Positions 31,901 through 45,100 of a stretch of DNA of 64,000 nt are shown here, piece by piece. The notes under the pieces are model-generated. The model was given only the letters and a program-made list of their open reading frames with translations, ran no database searches and was not told the origin of the DNA. Positions within the stretch are counted from its first letter, which is position 1, and each line of letters begins with the position of its first letter. The stretch is from Dichetophora obliterata (Eukaryota; Arthropoda; Insecta; Diptera; Sciomyzidae): positions 992,001 through 1,056,000 of the forward strand of contig OY986440.1 of the NCBI GenBank assembly GCA_963920525.1. Reading direction: 5' to 3'. The translations under genes were made by a program, and so were the position numbers.

Positions 31901-33508
31901 TGGCTGTTTTTGTGGCTCCTCCTCCTTCCACAAAAGTATAATGGCCGCTTAGGAGAGGCGCAGAGTTGACAATTTTTTAATGATGGCCGCCATGTGGCTT
32001 TTGTGAGAGTCAGTATGGAAAAAATAGCCGGTTTAATCTGGGGTATTTTTTCAAGGTCAAAATTAATTTTATCGCTGATTTCGAATCTAAGGTCAGAATT
32101 TTAAAATTCAAGATGGTGGATAGGGTTGCCACCTTTATTTTTTGTAGTTTGTAGTCATTTATTAGTGTTTAGGGGTCGCTGATTTCGAATCTGAAGTCAG
32201 AATTTTAAAATTCAAGATGGCGGATAGGGTTGCCACCTTCTTTTTCTGTAGTTTTGAGAATTCGGGGAAGGCAAAAAAAAAATCATACACAAAATATGGG
32301 TCACTGAATCCGAATCCGTCGTCAGAATTTCAAAATTATAAAATTTCAAAATCATAGGGGTGCCACCTAATAATATGTCCACCTAATAATATTTTAAGAA
32401 TTTTAAACGTCATTTATTAGTGTTTAGGGGTCGCTGATTTCGAATCTGAAGTCAGAATTTTAAAATTCAAGATGGCGGATAGGGTTGCCACCTTCTTTTT
32501 CTGTAGTTTTGAGAATTCGGGGAAGGCAAAAAAAAAATCATACACAAAATATGGGTCACTGAATCCGAATCCGTCGTCAGAATTTCAAAATTATAAAATT
32601 TCAAAATCATAGGGTTGCCACCTAATAATATGTCTTTTTAAGAATTTTAAACGTCATTTATTAGTGTTTAGGGGTCGCTGATTTCGAATCTGAAGTCAGA
32701 ATTTTAAAATTCAAGATGGTGGATAGGGTTGCCACCTTGATTTTTTTTATTTTTACGAATTCGGAGCTGGCGCGAACTAAAGGGTAAAAATGGGTCGCTG
32801 AATCCGAATCCGTCGTCAGAATTTCAAAATTATAAAATTTGATTGTCTTTAGGAATTGGTATTGAGTGTAGGAAGGCCTTGAAACTGGTTTCAAATTTAA
32901 CCAACACTGTTACTCTCATAAACTTATGCACAACACTGGCTGTTTTTGTAGCTCCTCCTCCTTTGTGATTTTCGCTCCACAAAAGTAAAATGGCCGCTGA
33001 GAGCTTAGGTTGAGCTGAGAGCTTAGGTTAGAGCGCTGAGGTTGACAATTTTTTAATGATGGCCGCCATGTGGCTTTTGTGAGAGTCGCTATGGAAAAAA
33101 TATCCGGTTTAATCTGGGGTGTTTTTTCAAGGTCAAAATTAATTTTATCGCTGATTTCGAATCTAAGGTCAGAATTTTAAAATTCAAGATGGTGGATAGG
33201 GTTGCCACCTTTATTTTTTGTAGTTTGTAGTCATTTATTAGTGTTTAGGGGTCGCTGATTTCGAATCTGAAGTCAGAATTTTAAAATTCAAGATGGCGGA
33301 TAGGGTTGCCACCTTCTTTTTCTGTAGTTTTGAGAATTCGGGGAAGGCAAAAAAAAAATCATACACAAAATATGGGTCACTGAATCCGAATCCGTCGTCA
33401 GAATTTCAAAATTATAAAATTTCAAAATCATAGGGGTGCCACCTAATAATATGTCCACCTAATAATATTTTAAGAATTTTAAACGTCATTTATTAGTGTT
33501 TAGGGGTC
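28936..33508. repeat. P2-Q-P1-P2-Q stretch between the R units and superblock 2
   Basis: P2Q (28936-30818), P1 (30819-31625) and P2Q (31626-33508). The units match those elsewhere in the array. Confidence 0.9.
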
Positions 33509-36500
33509 GCTGATTTCGAATCTGAAGTCAGAATTTTAAAATTCAAGATGGCGGATAGGGTTGCCACCTTCTTTTTCTGTAGTTTTGAGAATTCGGGGAA
33601 GGCAAAAAAAAAATCATACACAAAATATGGGTCACTGAATCCGAATCCGTCGTCAGAATTTCAAAATTATAAAATTTCAAAATCATAGGGTTCTCTAGGA
33701 ATTGGTAATGAGTGTAGGAAGGCATTGAAACTGGTTTCAAATTTACACAACACTTATACTTCTCATAAACTTTTGCACAACACTGGCTGTTTTTGTGGCT
33801 CCTCCTCCTTCCACAAAAGTATAATGGCCGCTTAGGAGAGGCGCAGAGTTGACAATTTTTTAATGATGGCCGCCATGTGGCTTTTGTGAGAGTCAGTATG
33901 GAAAAAATAGCCGGTTTAATCTGGGGTATTTTTTCAAGGTCAAAATTAATTTTATCGCTGATTTCGAATCTAAGGTCAGAATTTTAAAATTCAAGATGGT
34001 GGATAGGGTTGCCACCTTTATTTTTTGTAGTTTGTAGTCATTTATTAGTGTTTAGGGGTCGCTGATTTCGAATCTGAAGTCAGAATTTTAAAATTCAAGA
34101 TGGCGGATAGGGTTGCCACCTTCTTTTTCTGTAGTTTTGAGAATTCGGGGAAGGCAAAAAAAAAATCATACACAAAATATGGGTCACTGAATCCGAATCC
34201 GTCGTCAGAATTTCAAAATTATAAAATTTCAAAATCATAGGGGTGCCACCTAATAATATGTCCACCTAATAATATTTTAAGAATTTTAAACGTCATTTAT
34301 TAGTGTTTAGGGGTCGCTGATTTCGAATCTGAAGTCAGAATTTTAAAATTCAAGATGGCGGATAGGGTTGCCACCTTCTTTTTCTGTAGTTTTGAGAATT
34401 CGGGGAAGGCAAAAAAAAAATCATACACAAAATATGGGTCACTGAATCCGAATCCGTCGTCAGAATTTCAAAATTATAAAATTTCAAAATCATAGGGTTC
34501 TCTAGGAATTGGTAATGAGTGTAGGAAGGCATTGAAACTGGTTTCAAATTTACACAACACTTATACTTCTCATAAACTTTTGCACAACACTGGCTGTTTT
34601 TGTGGCTCCTCCTCCTTCCACAAAAGTATAATGGCCGCTTAGGAGAGGCGCAGAGTTGACAATTTTTTAATGATGGCCGCCATGTGGCTTTTGTGAGAGT
34701 CAGTATGGAAAAAATAGCCGGTTTAATCTGGGGTATTTTTTCAAGGTCAAAATTAATTTTATCGCTGATTTCGAATCTAAGGTCAGAATTTTAAAATTCA
34801 AGATGGTGGATAGGGTTGCCACCTTTATTTTTTGTAGTTTGTAGTCATTTATTAGTGTTTAGGGGTCGCTGATTTCGAATCTGAAGTCAGAATTTTAAAA
34901 TTCAAGATGGCGGATAGGGTTGCCACCTTCTTTTTCTGTAGTTTTGAGAATTCGGGGAAGGCAAAAAAAAAATCATACACAAAATATGGGTCACTGAATC
35001 CGAATCCGTCGTCAGAATTTCAAAATTATAAAATTTCAAAATCATAGGGGTGCCACCTAATAATATGTCCACCTAATAATATTTTAAGAATTTTAAACGT
35101 CATTTATTAGTGTTTAGGGGTCGCTGATTTCGAATCTGAAGTCAGAATTTTAAAATTCAAGATGGCGGATAGGGTTGCCACCTTCTTTTTCTGTAGTTTT
35201 GAGAATTCGGGGAAGGCAAAAAAAAAATCATACACAAAATATGGGTCACTGAATCCGAATCCGTCGTCAGAATTTCAAAATTATAAAATTTCAAAATCAT
35301 AGGGTTCTCTAGGAATTGGTAATGAGTGTAGGAAGGCATTGAAACTGGTTTCAAATTTACACAACACTTATACTTCTCATAAACTTTTGCACAACACTGG
35401 CTGTTTTTGTGGCTCCTCCTCCTTCCACAAAAGTATAATGGCCGCTTAGGAGAGGCGCAGAGTTGACAATTTTTTAATGATGGCCGCCATGTGGCTTTTG
35501 TGAGAGTCAGTATGGAAAAAATAGCCGGTTTAATCTGGGGTATTTTTTCAAGGTCAAAATTAATTTTATCGCTGATTTCGAATCTAAGGTCAGAATTTTA
35601 AAATTCAAGATGGTGGATAGGGTTGCCACCTTTATTTTTTGTAGTTTGTAGTCATTTATTAGTGTTTAGGGGTCGCTGATTTCGAATCTGAAGTCAGAAT
35701 TTTAAAATTCAAGATGGCGGATAGGGTTGCCACCTTCTTTTTCTGTAGTTTTGAGAATTCGGGGAAGGCAAAAAAAAAATCATACACAAAATATGGGTCA
35801 CTGAATCCGAATCCGTCGTCAGAATTTCAAAATTATAAAATTTCAAAATCATAGGGGTGCCACCTAATAATATGTCTTTTTAAGAATTTTAAACGTCATT
35901 TATTAGTGTTTAGGGGTCGCTGATTTCGAATCTGAAGTCAGAATTTTAAAATTCAAGATGGTGGATAGGGTTGCCACCTTGATTTTTTTTATTTTTACGA
36001 ATTCGGAGCTGGCGCGAACTAAAGGGTAAAAATGGGTCGCTGAATCCGAATCCGTCGTCAGAATTTCAAAATTATAAAATTTGATTGTCTTTAGGAATTG
36101 GTATTGAGTGTAGGAAGGCCTTGAAACTGGTTTCAAATTTAACCAACACTGTTACTCTCATAAACTTATGCACAACACTGGCTGTTTTTGTAGCTCCTCC
36201 TCCTTTGTGATTTTCGCTCCACAAAAGTAAAATGGCCGCTGAGAGCTTAGGTTGAGCTGAGAGCTTAGGTTAGAGCGCTGAGGTTGACAATTTTTTAATG
36301 ATGGCCGCCATGTGGCTTTTGTGAGAGTCGCTATGGAAAAAATATCCGGTTTAATCTGGGGTGTTTTTTCAAGGTCAAAATTAATTTTATCGCTGATTTC
36401 GAATCTAAGGTCAGAATTTTAAAATTCAAGATGGTGGATAGGGTTGCCACCTTTATTTTTTGTAGTTTGTAGTCATTTATTAGTGTTTAGGGGTCGCTGA

Positions 36501-39500
36501 TTTCGAATCTGAAGTCAGAATTTTAAAATTCAAGATGGCGGATAGGGTTGCCACCTTCTTTTTCTGTAGTTTTGAGAATTCGGGGAAGGCAAAAAAAAAA
36601 TCATACACAAAATATGGGTCACTGAATCCGAATCCGTCGTCAGAATTTCAAAATTATAAAATTTCAAAATCATAGGGGTGCCACCTAATAATATGTCCAC
36701 CTAATAATATTTTAAGAATTTTAAACGTCATTTATTAGTGTTTAGGGGTCGCTGATTTCGAATCTGAAGTCAGAATTTTAAAATTCAAGATGGCGGATAG
36801 GGTTGCCACCTTCTTTTTCTGTAGTTTTGAGAATTCGGGGAAGGCAAAAAAAAAATCATACACAAAATATGGGTCACTGAATCCGAATCCGTCGTCAGAA
36901 TTTCAAAATTATAAAATTTCAAAATCATAGGGTTCTCTAGGAATTGGTAATGAGTGTAGGAAGGCATTGAAACTGGTTTCAAATTTACACAACACTTATA
37001 CTTCTCATAAACTTTTGCACAACACTGGCTGTTTTTGTGGCTCCTCCTCCTTCCACAAAAGTATAATGGCCGCTTAGGAGAGGCGCAGAGTTGACAATTT
37101 TTTAATGATGGCCGCCATGTGGCTTTTGTGAGAGTCAGTATGGAAAAAATAGCCGGTTTAATCTGGGGTATTTTTTCAAGGTCAAAATTAATTTTATCGC
37201 TGATTTCGAATCTAAGGTCAGAATTTTAAAATTCAAGATGGTGGATAGGGTTGCCACCTTTATTTTTTGTAGTTTGTAGTCATTTATTAGTGTTTAGGGG
37301 TCGCTGATTTCGAATCTGAAGTCAGAATTTTAAAATTCAAGATGGCGGATAGGGTTGCCACCTTCTTTTTCTGTAGTTTTGAGAATTCGGGGAAGGCAAA
37401 AAAAAAATCATACACAAAATATGGGTCACTGAATCCGAATCCGTCGTCAGAATTTCAAAATTATAAAATTTCAAAATCATAGGGGTGCCACCTAATAATA
37501 TGTCCACCTAATAATATTTTAAGAATTTTAAACGTCATTTATTAGTGTTTAGGGGTCGCTGATTTCGAATCTGAAGTCAGAATTTTAAAATTCAAGATGG
37601 CGGATAGGGTTGCCACCTTCTTTTTCTGTAGTTTTGAGAATTCGGGGAAGGCAAAAAAAAAATCATACACAAAATATGGGTCACTGAATCCGAATCCGTC
37701 GTCAGAATTTCAAAATTATAAAATTTCAAAATCATAGGGTTCTCTAGGAATTGGTAATGAGTGTAGGAAGGCATTGAAACTGGTTTCAAATTTACACAAC
37801 ACTTATACTTCTCATAAACTTTTGCACAACACTGGCTGTTTTTGTGGCTCCTCCTCCTTCCACAAAAGTATAATGGCCGCTTAGGAGAGGCGCAGAGTTG
37901 ACAATTTTTTAATGATGGCCGCCATGTGGCTTTTGTGAGAGTCAGTATGGAAAAAATAGCCGGTTTAATCTGGGGTATTTTTTCAAGGTCAAAATTAATT
38001 TTATCGCTGATTTCGAATCTAAGGTCAGAATTTTAAAATTCAAGATGGTGGATAGGGTTGCCACCTTTATTTTTTGTAGTTTGTAGTCATTTATTAGTGT
38101 TTAGGGGTCGCTGATTTCGAATCTGAAGTCAGAATTTTAAAATTCAAGATGGCGGATAGGGTTGCCACCTTCTTTTTCTGTAGTTTTGAGAATTCGGGGA
38201 AGGCAAAAAAAAAATCATACACAAAATATGGGTCACTGAATCCGAATCCGTCGTCAGAATTTCAAAATTATAAAATTTCAAAATCATAGGGGTGCCACCT
38301 AATAATATGTCCACCTAATAATATTTTAAGAATTTTAAACGTCATTTATTAGTGTTTAGGGGTCGCTGATTTCGAATCTGAAGTCAGAATTTTAAAATTC
38401 AAGATGGCGGATAGGGTTGCCACCTTCTTTTTCTGTAGTTTTGAGAATTCGGGGAAGGCAAAAAAAAAATCATACACAAAATATGGGTCACTGAATCCGA
38501 ATCCGTCGTCAGAATTTCAAAATTATAAAATTTCAAAATCATAGGGTTCTCTAGGAATTGGTAATGAGTGTAGGAAGGCATTGAAACTGGTTTCAAATTT
38601 ACACAACACTTATACTTCTCATAAACTTTTGCACAACACTGGCTGTTTTTGTGGCTCCTCCTCCTTCCACAAAAGTATAATGGCCGCTTAGGAGAGGCGC
38701 AGAGTTGACAATTTTTTAATGATGGCCGCCATGTGGCTTTTGTGAGAGTCAGTATGGAAAAAATAGCCGGTTTAATCTGGGGTATTTTTTCAAGGTCAAA
38801 ATTAATTTTATCGCTGATTTCGAATCTAAGGTCAGAATTTTAAAATTCAAGATGGTGGATAGGGTTGCCACCTTTATTTTTTGTAGTTTGTAGTCATTTA
38901 TTAGTGTTTAGGGGTCGCTGATTTCGAATCTGAAGTCAGAATTTTAAAATTCAAGATGGCGGATAGGGTTGCCACCTTCTTTTTCTGTAGTTTTGAGAAT
39001 TCGGGGAAGGCAAAAAAAAAATCATACACAAAATATGGGTCACTGAATCCGAATCCGTCGTCAGAATTTCAAAATTATAAAATTTCAAAATCATAGGGGT
39101 GCCACCTAATAATATGTCCACCTAATAATATTTTAAGAATTTTAAACGTCATTTATTAGTGTTTAGGGGTCGCTGATTTCGAATCTGAAGTCAGAATTTT
39201 AAAATTCAAGATGGCGGATAGGGTTGCCACCTTCTTTTTCTGTAGTTTTGAGAATTCGGGGAAGGCAAAAAAAAAATCATACACAAAATATGGGTCACTG
39301 AATCCGAATCCGTCGTCAGAATTTCAAAATTATAAAATTTCAAAATCATAGGGTTGCCACCTAATAATATGTCTTTTTAAGAATTTTAAACGTCATTTAT
39401 TAGTGTTTAGGGGTCGCTGATTTCGAATCTGAAGTCAGAATTTTAAAATTCAAGATGGTGGATAGGGTTGCCACCTTGATTTTTTTTATTTTTACGAATT

Positions 39501-40247
39501 CGGAGCTGGCGCGAACTAAAGGGTAAAAATGGGTCGCTGAATCCGAATCCGTCGTCAGAATTTCAAAATTATAAAATTTGATTGTCTTTAGGAATTGGTA
39601 TTGAGTGTAGGAAGGCCTTGAAACTGGTTTCAAATTTAACCAACACTGTTACTCTCATAAACTTATGCACAACACTGGCTGTTTTTGTAGCTCCTCCTCC
39701 TTTGTGATTTTCGCTCCACAAAAGTAAAATGGCCGCTGAGAGCTTAGGTTGAGCTGAGAGCTTAGGTTAGAGCGCTGAGGTTGACAATTTTTTAATGATG
39801 GCCGCCATGTGGCTTTTGTGAGAGTCGCTATGGAAAAAATATCCGGTTTAATCTGGGGTGTTTTTTCAAGGTCAAAATTAATTTTATCGCTGATTTCGAA
39901 TCTAAGGTCAGAATTTTAAAATTCAAGATGGTGGATAGGGTTGCCACCTTTATTTTTTGTAGTTTGTAGTCATTTATTAGTGTTTAGGGGTCGCTGATTT
40001 CGAATCTGAAGTCAGAATTTTAAAATTCAAGATGGCGGATAGGGTTGCCACCTTCTTTTTCTGTAGTTTTGAGAATTCGGGGAAGGCAAAAAAAAAATCA
40101 TACACAAAATATGGGTCACTGAATCCGAATCCGTCGTCAGAATTTCAAAATTATAAAATTTCAAAATCATAGGGGTGCCACCTAATAATATGTCCACCTA
40201 ATAATATTTTAAGAATTTTAAACGTCATTTATTAGTGTTTAGGGGTC
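33509..40247. repeat. 6739-bp superblock, copy 2
   Basis: Same unit order and exact length as 17405-24143. It shares the TAGGGGTGCC variant in its P3 and is likewise followed by P2Q. Confidence 0.93.
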
Positions 40248-42130
40248 GCTGATTTCGAATCTGAAGTCAGAATTTTAAAATTCAAGATGGCGGATAGGGT
40301 TGCCACCTTCTTTTTCTGTAGTTTTGAGAATTCGGGGAAGGCAAAAAAAAAATCATACACAAAATATGGGTCACTGAATCCGAATCCGTCGTCAGAATTT
40401 CAAAATTATAAAATTTCAAAATCATAGGGTTCTCTAGGAATTGGTAATGAGTGTAGGAAGGCATTGAAACTGGTTTCAAATTTACACAACACTTATACTT
40501 CTCATAAACTTTTGCACAACACTGGCTGTTTTTGTGGCTCCTCCTCCTTCCACAAAAGTATAATGGCCGCTTAGGAGAGGCGCAGAGTTGACAATTTTTT
40601 AATGATGGCCGCCATGTGGCTTTTGTGAGAGTCAGTATGGAAAAAATAGCCGGTTTAATCTGGGGTATTTTTTCAAGGTCAAAATTAATTTTATCGCTGA
40701 TTTCGAATCTAAGGTCAGAATTTTAAAATTCAAGATGGTGGATAGGGTTGCCACCTTTATTTTTTGTAGTTTGTAGTCATTTATTAGTGTTTAGGGGTCG
40801 CTGATTTCGAATCTGAAGTCAGAATTTTAAAATTCAAGATGGCGGATAGGGTTGCCACCTTCTTTTTCTGTAGTTTTGAGAATTCGGGGAAGGCAAAAAA
40901 AAAATCATACACAAAATATGGGTCACTGAATCCGAATCCGTCGTCAGAATTTCAAAATTATAAAATTTCAAAATCATAGGGGTGCCACCTAATAATATGT
41001 CCACCTAATAATATTTTAAGAATTTTAAACGTCATTTATTAGTGTTTAGGGGTCGCTGATTTCGAATCTGAAGTCAGAATTTTAAAATTCAAGATGGCGG
41101 ATAGGGTTGCCACCTTCTTTTTCTGTAGTTTTGAGAATTCGGGGAAGGCAAAAAAAAAATCATACACAAAATATGGGTCACTGAATCCGAATCCGTCGTC
41201 AGAATTTCAAAATTATAAAATTTCAAAATCATAGGGTTGCCACCTAATAATATGTCTTTTTAAGAATTTTAAACGTCATTTATTAGTGTTTAGGGGTCGC
41301 TGATTTCGAATCTGAAGTCAGAATTTTAAAATTCAAGATGGTGGATAGGGTTGCCACCTTGATTTTTTTTATTTTTACGAATTCGGAGCTGGCGCGAACT
41401 AAAGGGTAAAAATGGGTCGCTGAATCCGAATCCGTCGTCAGAATTTCAAAATTATAAAATTTGATTGTCTTTAGGAATTGGTATTGAGTGTAGGAAGGCC
41501 TTGAAACTGGTTTCAAATTTAACCAACACTGTTACTCTCATAAACTTATGCACAACACTGGCTGTTTTTGTAGCTCCTCCTCCTTTGTGATTTTCGCTCC
41601 ACAAAAGTAAAATGGCCGCTGAGAGCTTAGGTTGAGCTGAGAGCTTAGGTTAGAGCGCTGAGGTTGACAATTTTTTAATGATGGCCGCCATGTGGCTTTT
41701 GTGAGAGTCGCTATGGAAAAAATATCCGGTTTAATCTGGGGTGTTTTTTCAAGGTCAAAATTAATTTTATCGCTGATTTCGAATCTAAGGTCAGAATTTT
41801 AAAATTCAAGATGGTGGATAGGGTTGCCACCTTTATTTTTTGTAGTTTGTAGTCATTTATTAGTGTTTAGGGGTCGCTGATTTCGAATCTGAAGTCAGAA
41901 TTTTAAAATTCAAGATGGCGGATAGGGTTGCCACCTTCTTTTTCTGTAGTTTTGAGAATTCGGGGAAGGCAAAAAAAAAATCATACACAAAATATGGGTC
42001 ACTGAATCCGAATCCGTCGTCAGAATTTCAAAATTATAAAATTTCAAAATCATAGGGGTGCCACCTAATAATATGTCCACCTAATAATATTTTAAGAATT
42101 TTAAACGTCATTTATTAGTGTTTAGGGGTC
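40248..42130. repeat. P2-Q pair between superblocks 2 and 3
   Basis: A single 1883-bp pair (Q from 41299). With superblock 2 it makes an 8622-bp block (33509-42130) of the same order as 17405-26026. Confidence 0.92.
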
Positions 42131-45100
42131 GCTGATTTCGAATCTGAAGTCAGAATTTTAAAATTCAAGATGGCGGATAGGGTTGCCACCTTCTTTTTCT
42201 GTAGTTTTGAGAATTCGGGGAAGGCAAAAAAAAAATCATACACAAAATATGGGTCACTGAATCCGAATCCGTCGTCAGAATTTCAAAATTATAAAATTTC
42301 AAAATCATAGGGTTCTCTAGGAATTGGTAATGAGTGTAGGAAGGCATTGAAACTGGTTTCAAATTTACACAACACTTATACTTCTCATAAACTTTTGCAC
42401 AACACTGGCTGTTTTTGTGGCTCCTCCTCCTTCCACAAAAGTATAATGGCCGCTTAGGAGAGGCGCAGAGTTGACAATTTTTTAATGATGGCCGCCATGT
42501 GGCTTTTGTGAGAGTCAGTATGGAAAAAATAGCCGGTTTAATCTGGGGTATTTTTTCAAGGTCAAAATTAATTTTATCGCTGATTTCGAATCTAAGGTCA
42601 GAATTTTAAAATTCAAGATGGTGGATAGGGTTGCCACCTTTATTTTTTGTAGTTTGTAGTCATTTATTAGTGTTTAGGGGTCGCTGATTTCGAATCTGAA
42701 GTCAGAATTTTAAAATTCAAGATGGCGGATAGGGTTGCCACCTTCTTTTTCTGTAGTTTTGAGAATTCGGGGAAGGCAAAAAAAAAATCATACACAAAAT
42801 ATGGGTCACTGAATCCGAATCCGTCGTCAGAATTTCAAAATTATAAAATTTCAAAATCATAGGGGTGCCACCTAATAATATGTCCACCTAATAATATTTT
42901 AAGAATTTTAAACGTCATTTATTAGTGTTTAGGGGTCGCTGATTTCGAATCTGAAGTCAGAATTTTAAAATTCAAGATGGCGGATAGGGTTGCCACCTTC
43001 TTTTTCTGTAGTTTTGAGAATTCGGGGAAGGCAAAAAAAAAATCATACACAAAATATGGGTCACTGAATCCGAATCCGTCGTCAGAATTTCAAAATTATA
43101 AAATTTCAAAATCATAGGGTTCTCTAGGAATTGGTAATGAGTGTAGGAAGGCATTGAAACTGGTTTCAAATTTACACAACACTTATACTTCTCATAAACT
43201 TTTGCACAACACTGGCTGTTTTTGTGGCTCCTCCTCCTTCCACAAAAGTATAATGGCCGCTTAGGAGAGGCGCAGAGTTGACAATTTTTTAATGATGGCC
43301 GCCATGTGGCTTTTGTGAGAGTCAGTATGGAAAAAATAGCCGGTTTAATCTGGGGTATTTTTTCAAGGTCAAAATTAATTTTATCGCTGATTTCGAATCT
43401 AAGGTCAGAATTTTAAAATTCAAGATGGTGGATAGGGTTGCCACCTTTATTTTTTGTAGTTTGTAGTCATTTATTAGTGTTTAGGGGTCGCTGATTTCGA
43501 ATCTGAAGTCAGAATTTTAAAATTCAAGATGGCGGATAGGGTTGCCACCTTCTTTTTCTGTAGTTTTGAGAATTCGGGGAAGGCAAAAAAAAAATCATAC
43601 ACAAAATATGGGTCACTGAATCCGAATCCGTCGTCAGAATTTCAAAATTATAAAATTTCAAAATCATAGGGGTGCCACCTAATAATATGTCCACCTAATA
43701 ATATTTTAAGAATTTTAAACGTCATTTATTAGTGTTTAGGGGTCGCTGATTTCGAATCTGAAGTCAGAATTTTAAAATTCAAGATGGCGGATAGGGTTGC
43801 CACCTTCTTTTTCTGTAGTTTTGAGAATTCGGGGAAGGCAAAAAAAAAATCATACACAAAATATGGGTCACTGAATCCGAATCCGTCGTCAGAATTTCAA
43901 AATTATAAAATTTCAAAATCATAGGGTTCTCTAGGAATTGGTAATGAGTGTAGGAAGGCATTGAAACTGGTTTCAAATTTACACAACACTTATACTTCTC
44001 ATAAACTTTTGCACAACACTGGCTGTTTTTGTGGCTCCTCCTCCTTCCACAAAAGTATAATGGCCGCTTAGGAGAGGCGCAGAGTTGACAATTTTTTAAT
44101 GATGGCCGCCATGTGGCTTTTGTGAGAGTCAGTATGGAAAAAATAGCCGGTTTAATCTGGGGTATTTTTTCAAGGTCAAAATTAATTTTATCGCTGATTT
44201 CGAATCTAAGGTCAGAATTTTAAAATTCAAGATGGTGGATAGGGTTGCCACCTTTATTTTTTGTAGTTTGTAGTCATTTATTAGTGTTTAGGGGTCGCTG
44301 ATTTCGAATCTGAAGTCAGAATTTTAAAATTCAAGATGGCGGATAGGGTTGCCACCTTCTTTTTCTGTAGTTTTGAGAATTCGGGGAAGGCAAAAAAAAA
44401 ATCATACACAAAATATGGGTCACTGAATCCGAATCCGTCGTCAGAATTTCAAAATTATAAAATTTCAAAATCATAGGGTTGCCACCTAATAATATGTCTT
44501 TTTAAGAATTTTAAACGTCATTTATTAGTGTTTAGGGGTCGCTGATTTCGAATCTGAAGTCAGAATTTTAAAATTCAAGATGGTGGATAGGGTTGCCACC
44601 TTGATTTTTTTTATTTTTACGAATTCGGAGCTGGCGCGAACTAAAGGGTAAAAATGGGTCGCTGAATCCGAATCCGTCGTCAGAATTTCAAAATTATAAA
44701 ATTTGATTGTCTTTAGGAATTGGTATTGAGTGTAGGAAGGCCTTGAAACTGGTTTCAAATTTAACCAACACTGTTACTCTCATAAACTTATGCACAACAC
44801 TGGCTGTTTTTGTAGCTCCTCCTCCTTTGTGATTTTCGCTCCACAAAAGTAAAATGGCCGCTGAGAGCTTAGGTTGAGCTGAGAGCTTAGGTTAGAGCGC
44901 TGAGGTTGACAATTTTTTAATGATGGCCGCCATGTGGCTTTTGTGAGAGTCGCTATGGAAAAAATATCCGGTTTAATCTGGGGTGTTTTTTCAAGGTCAA
45001 AATTAATTTTATCGCTGATTTCGAATCTAAGGTCAGAATTTTAAAATTCAAGATGGTGGATAGGGTTGCCACCTTTATTTTTTGTAGTTTGTAGTCATTT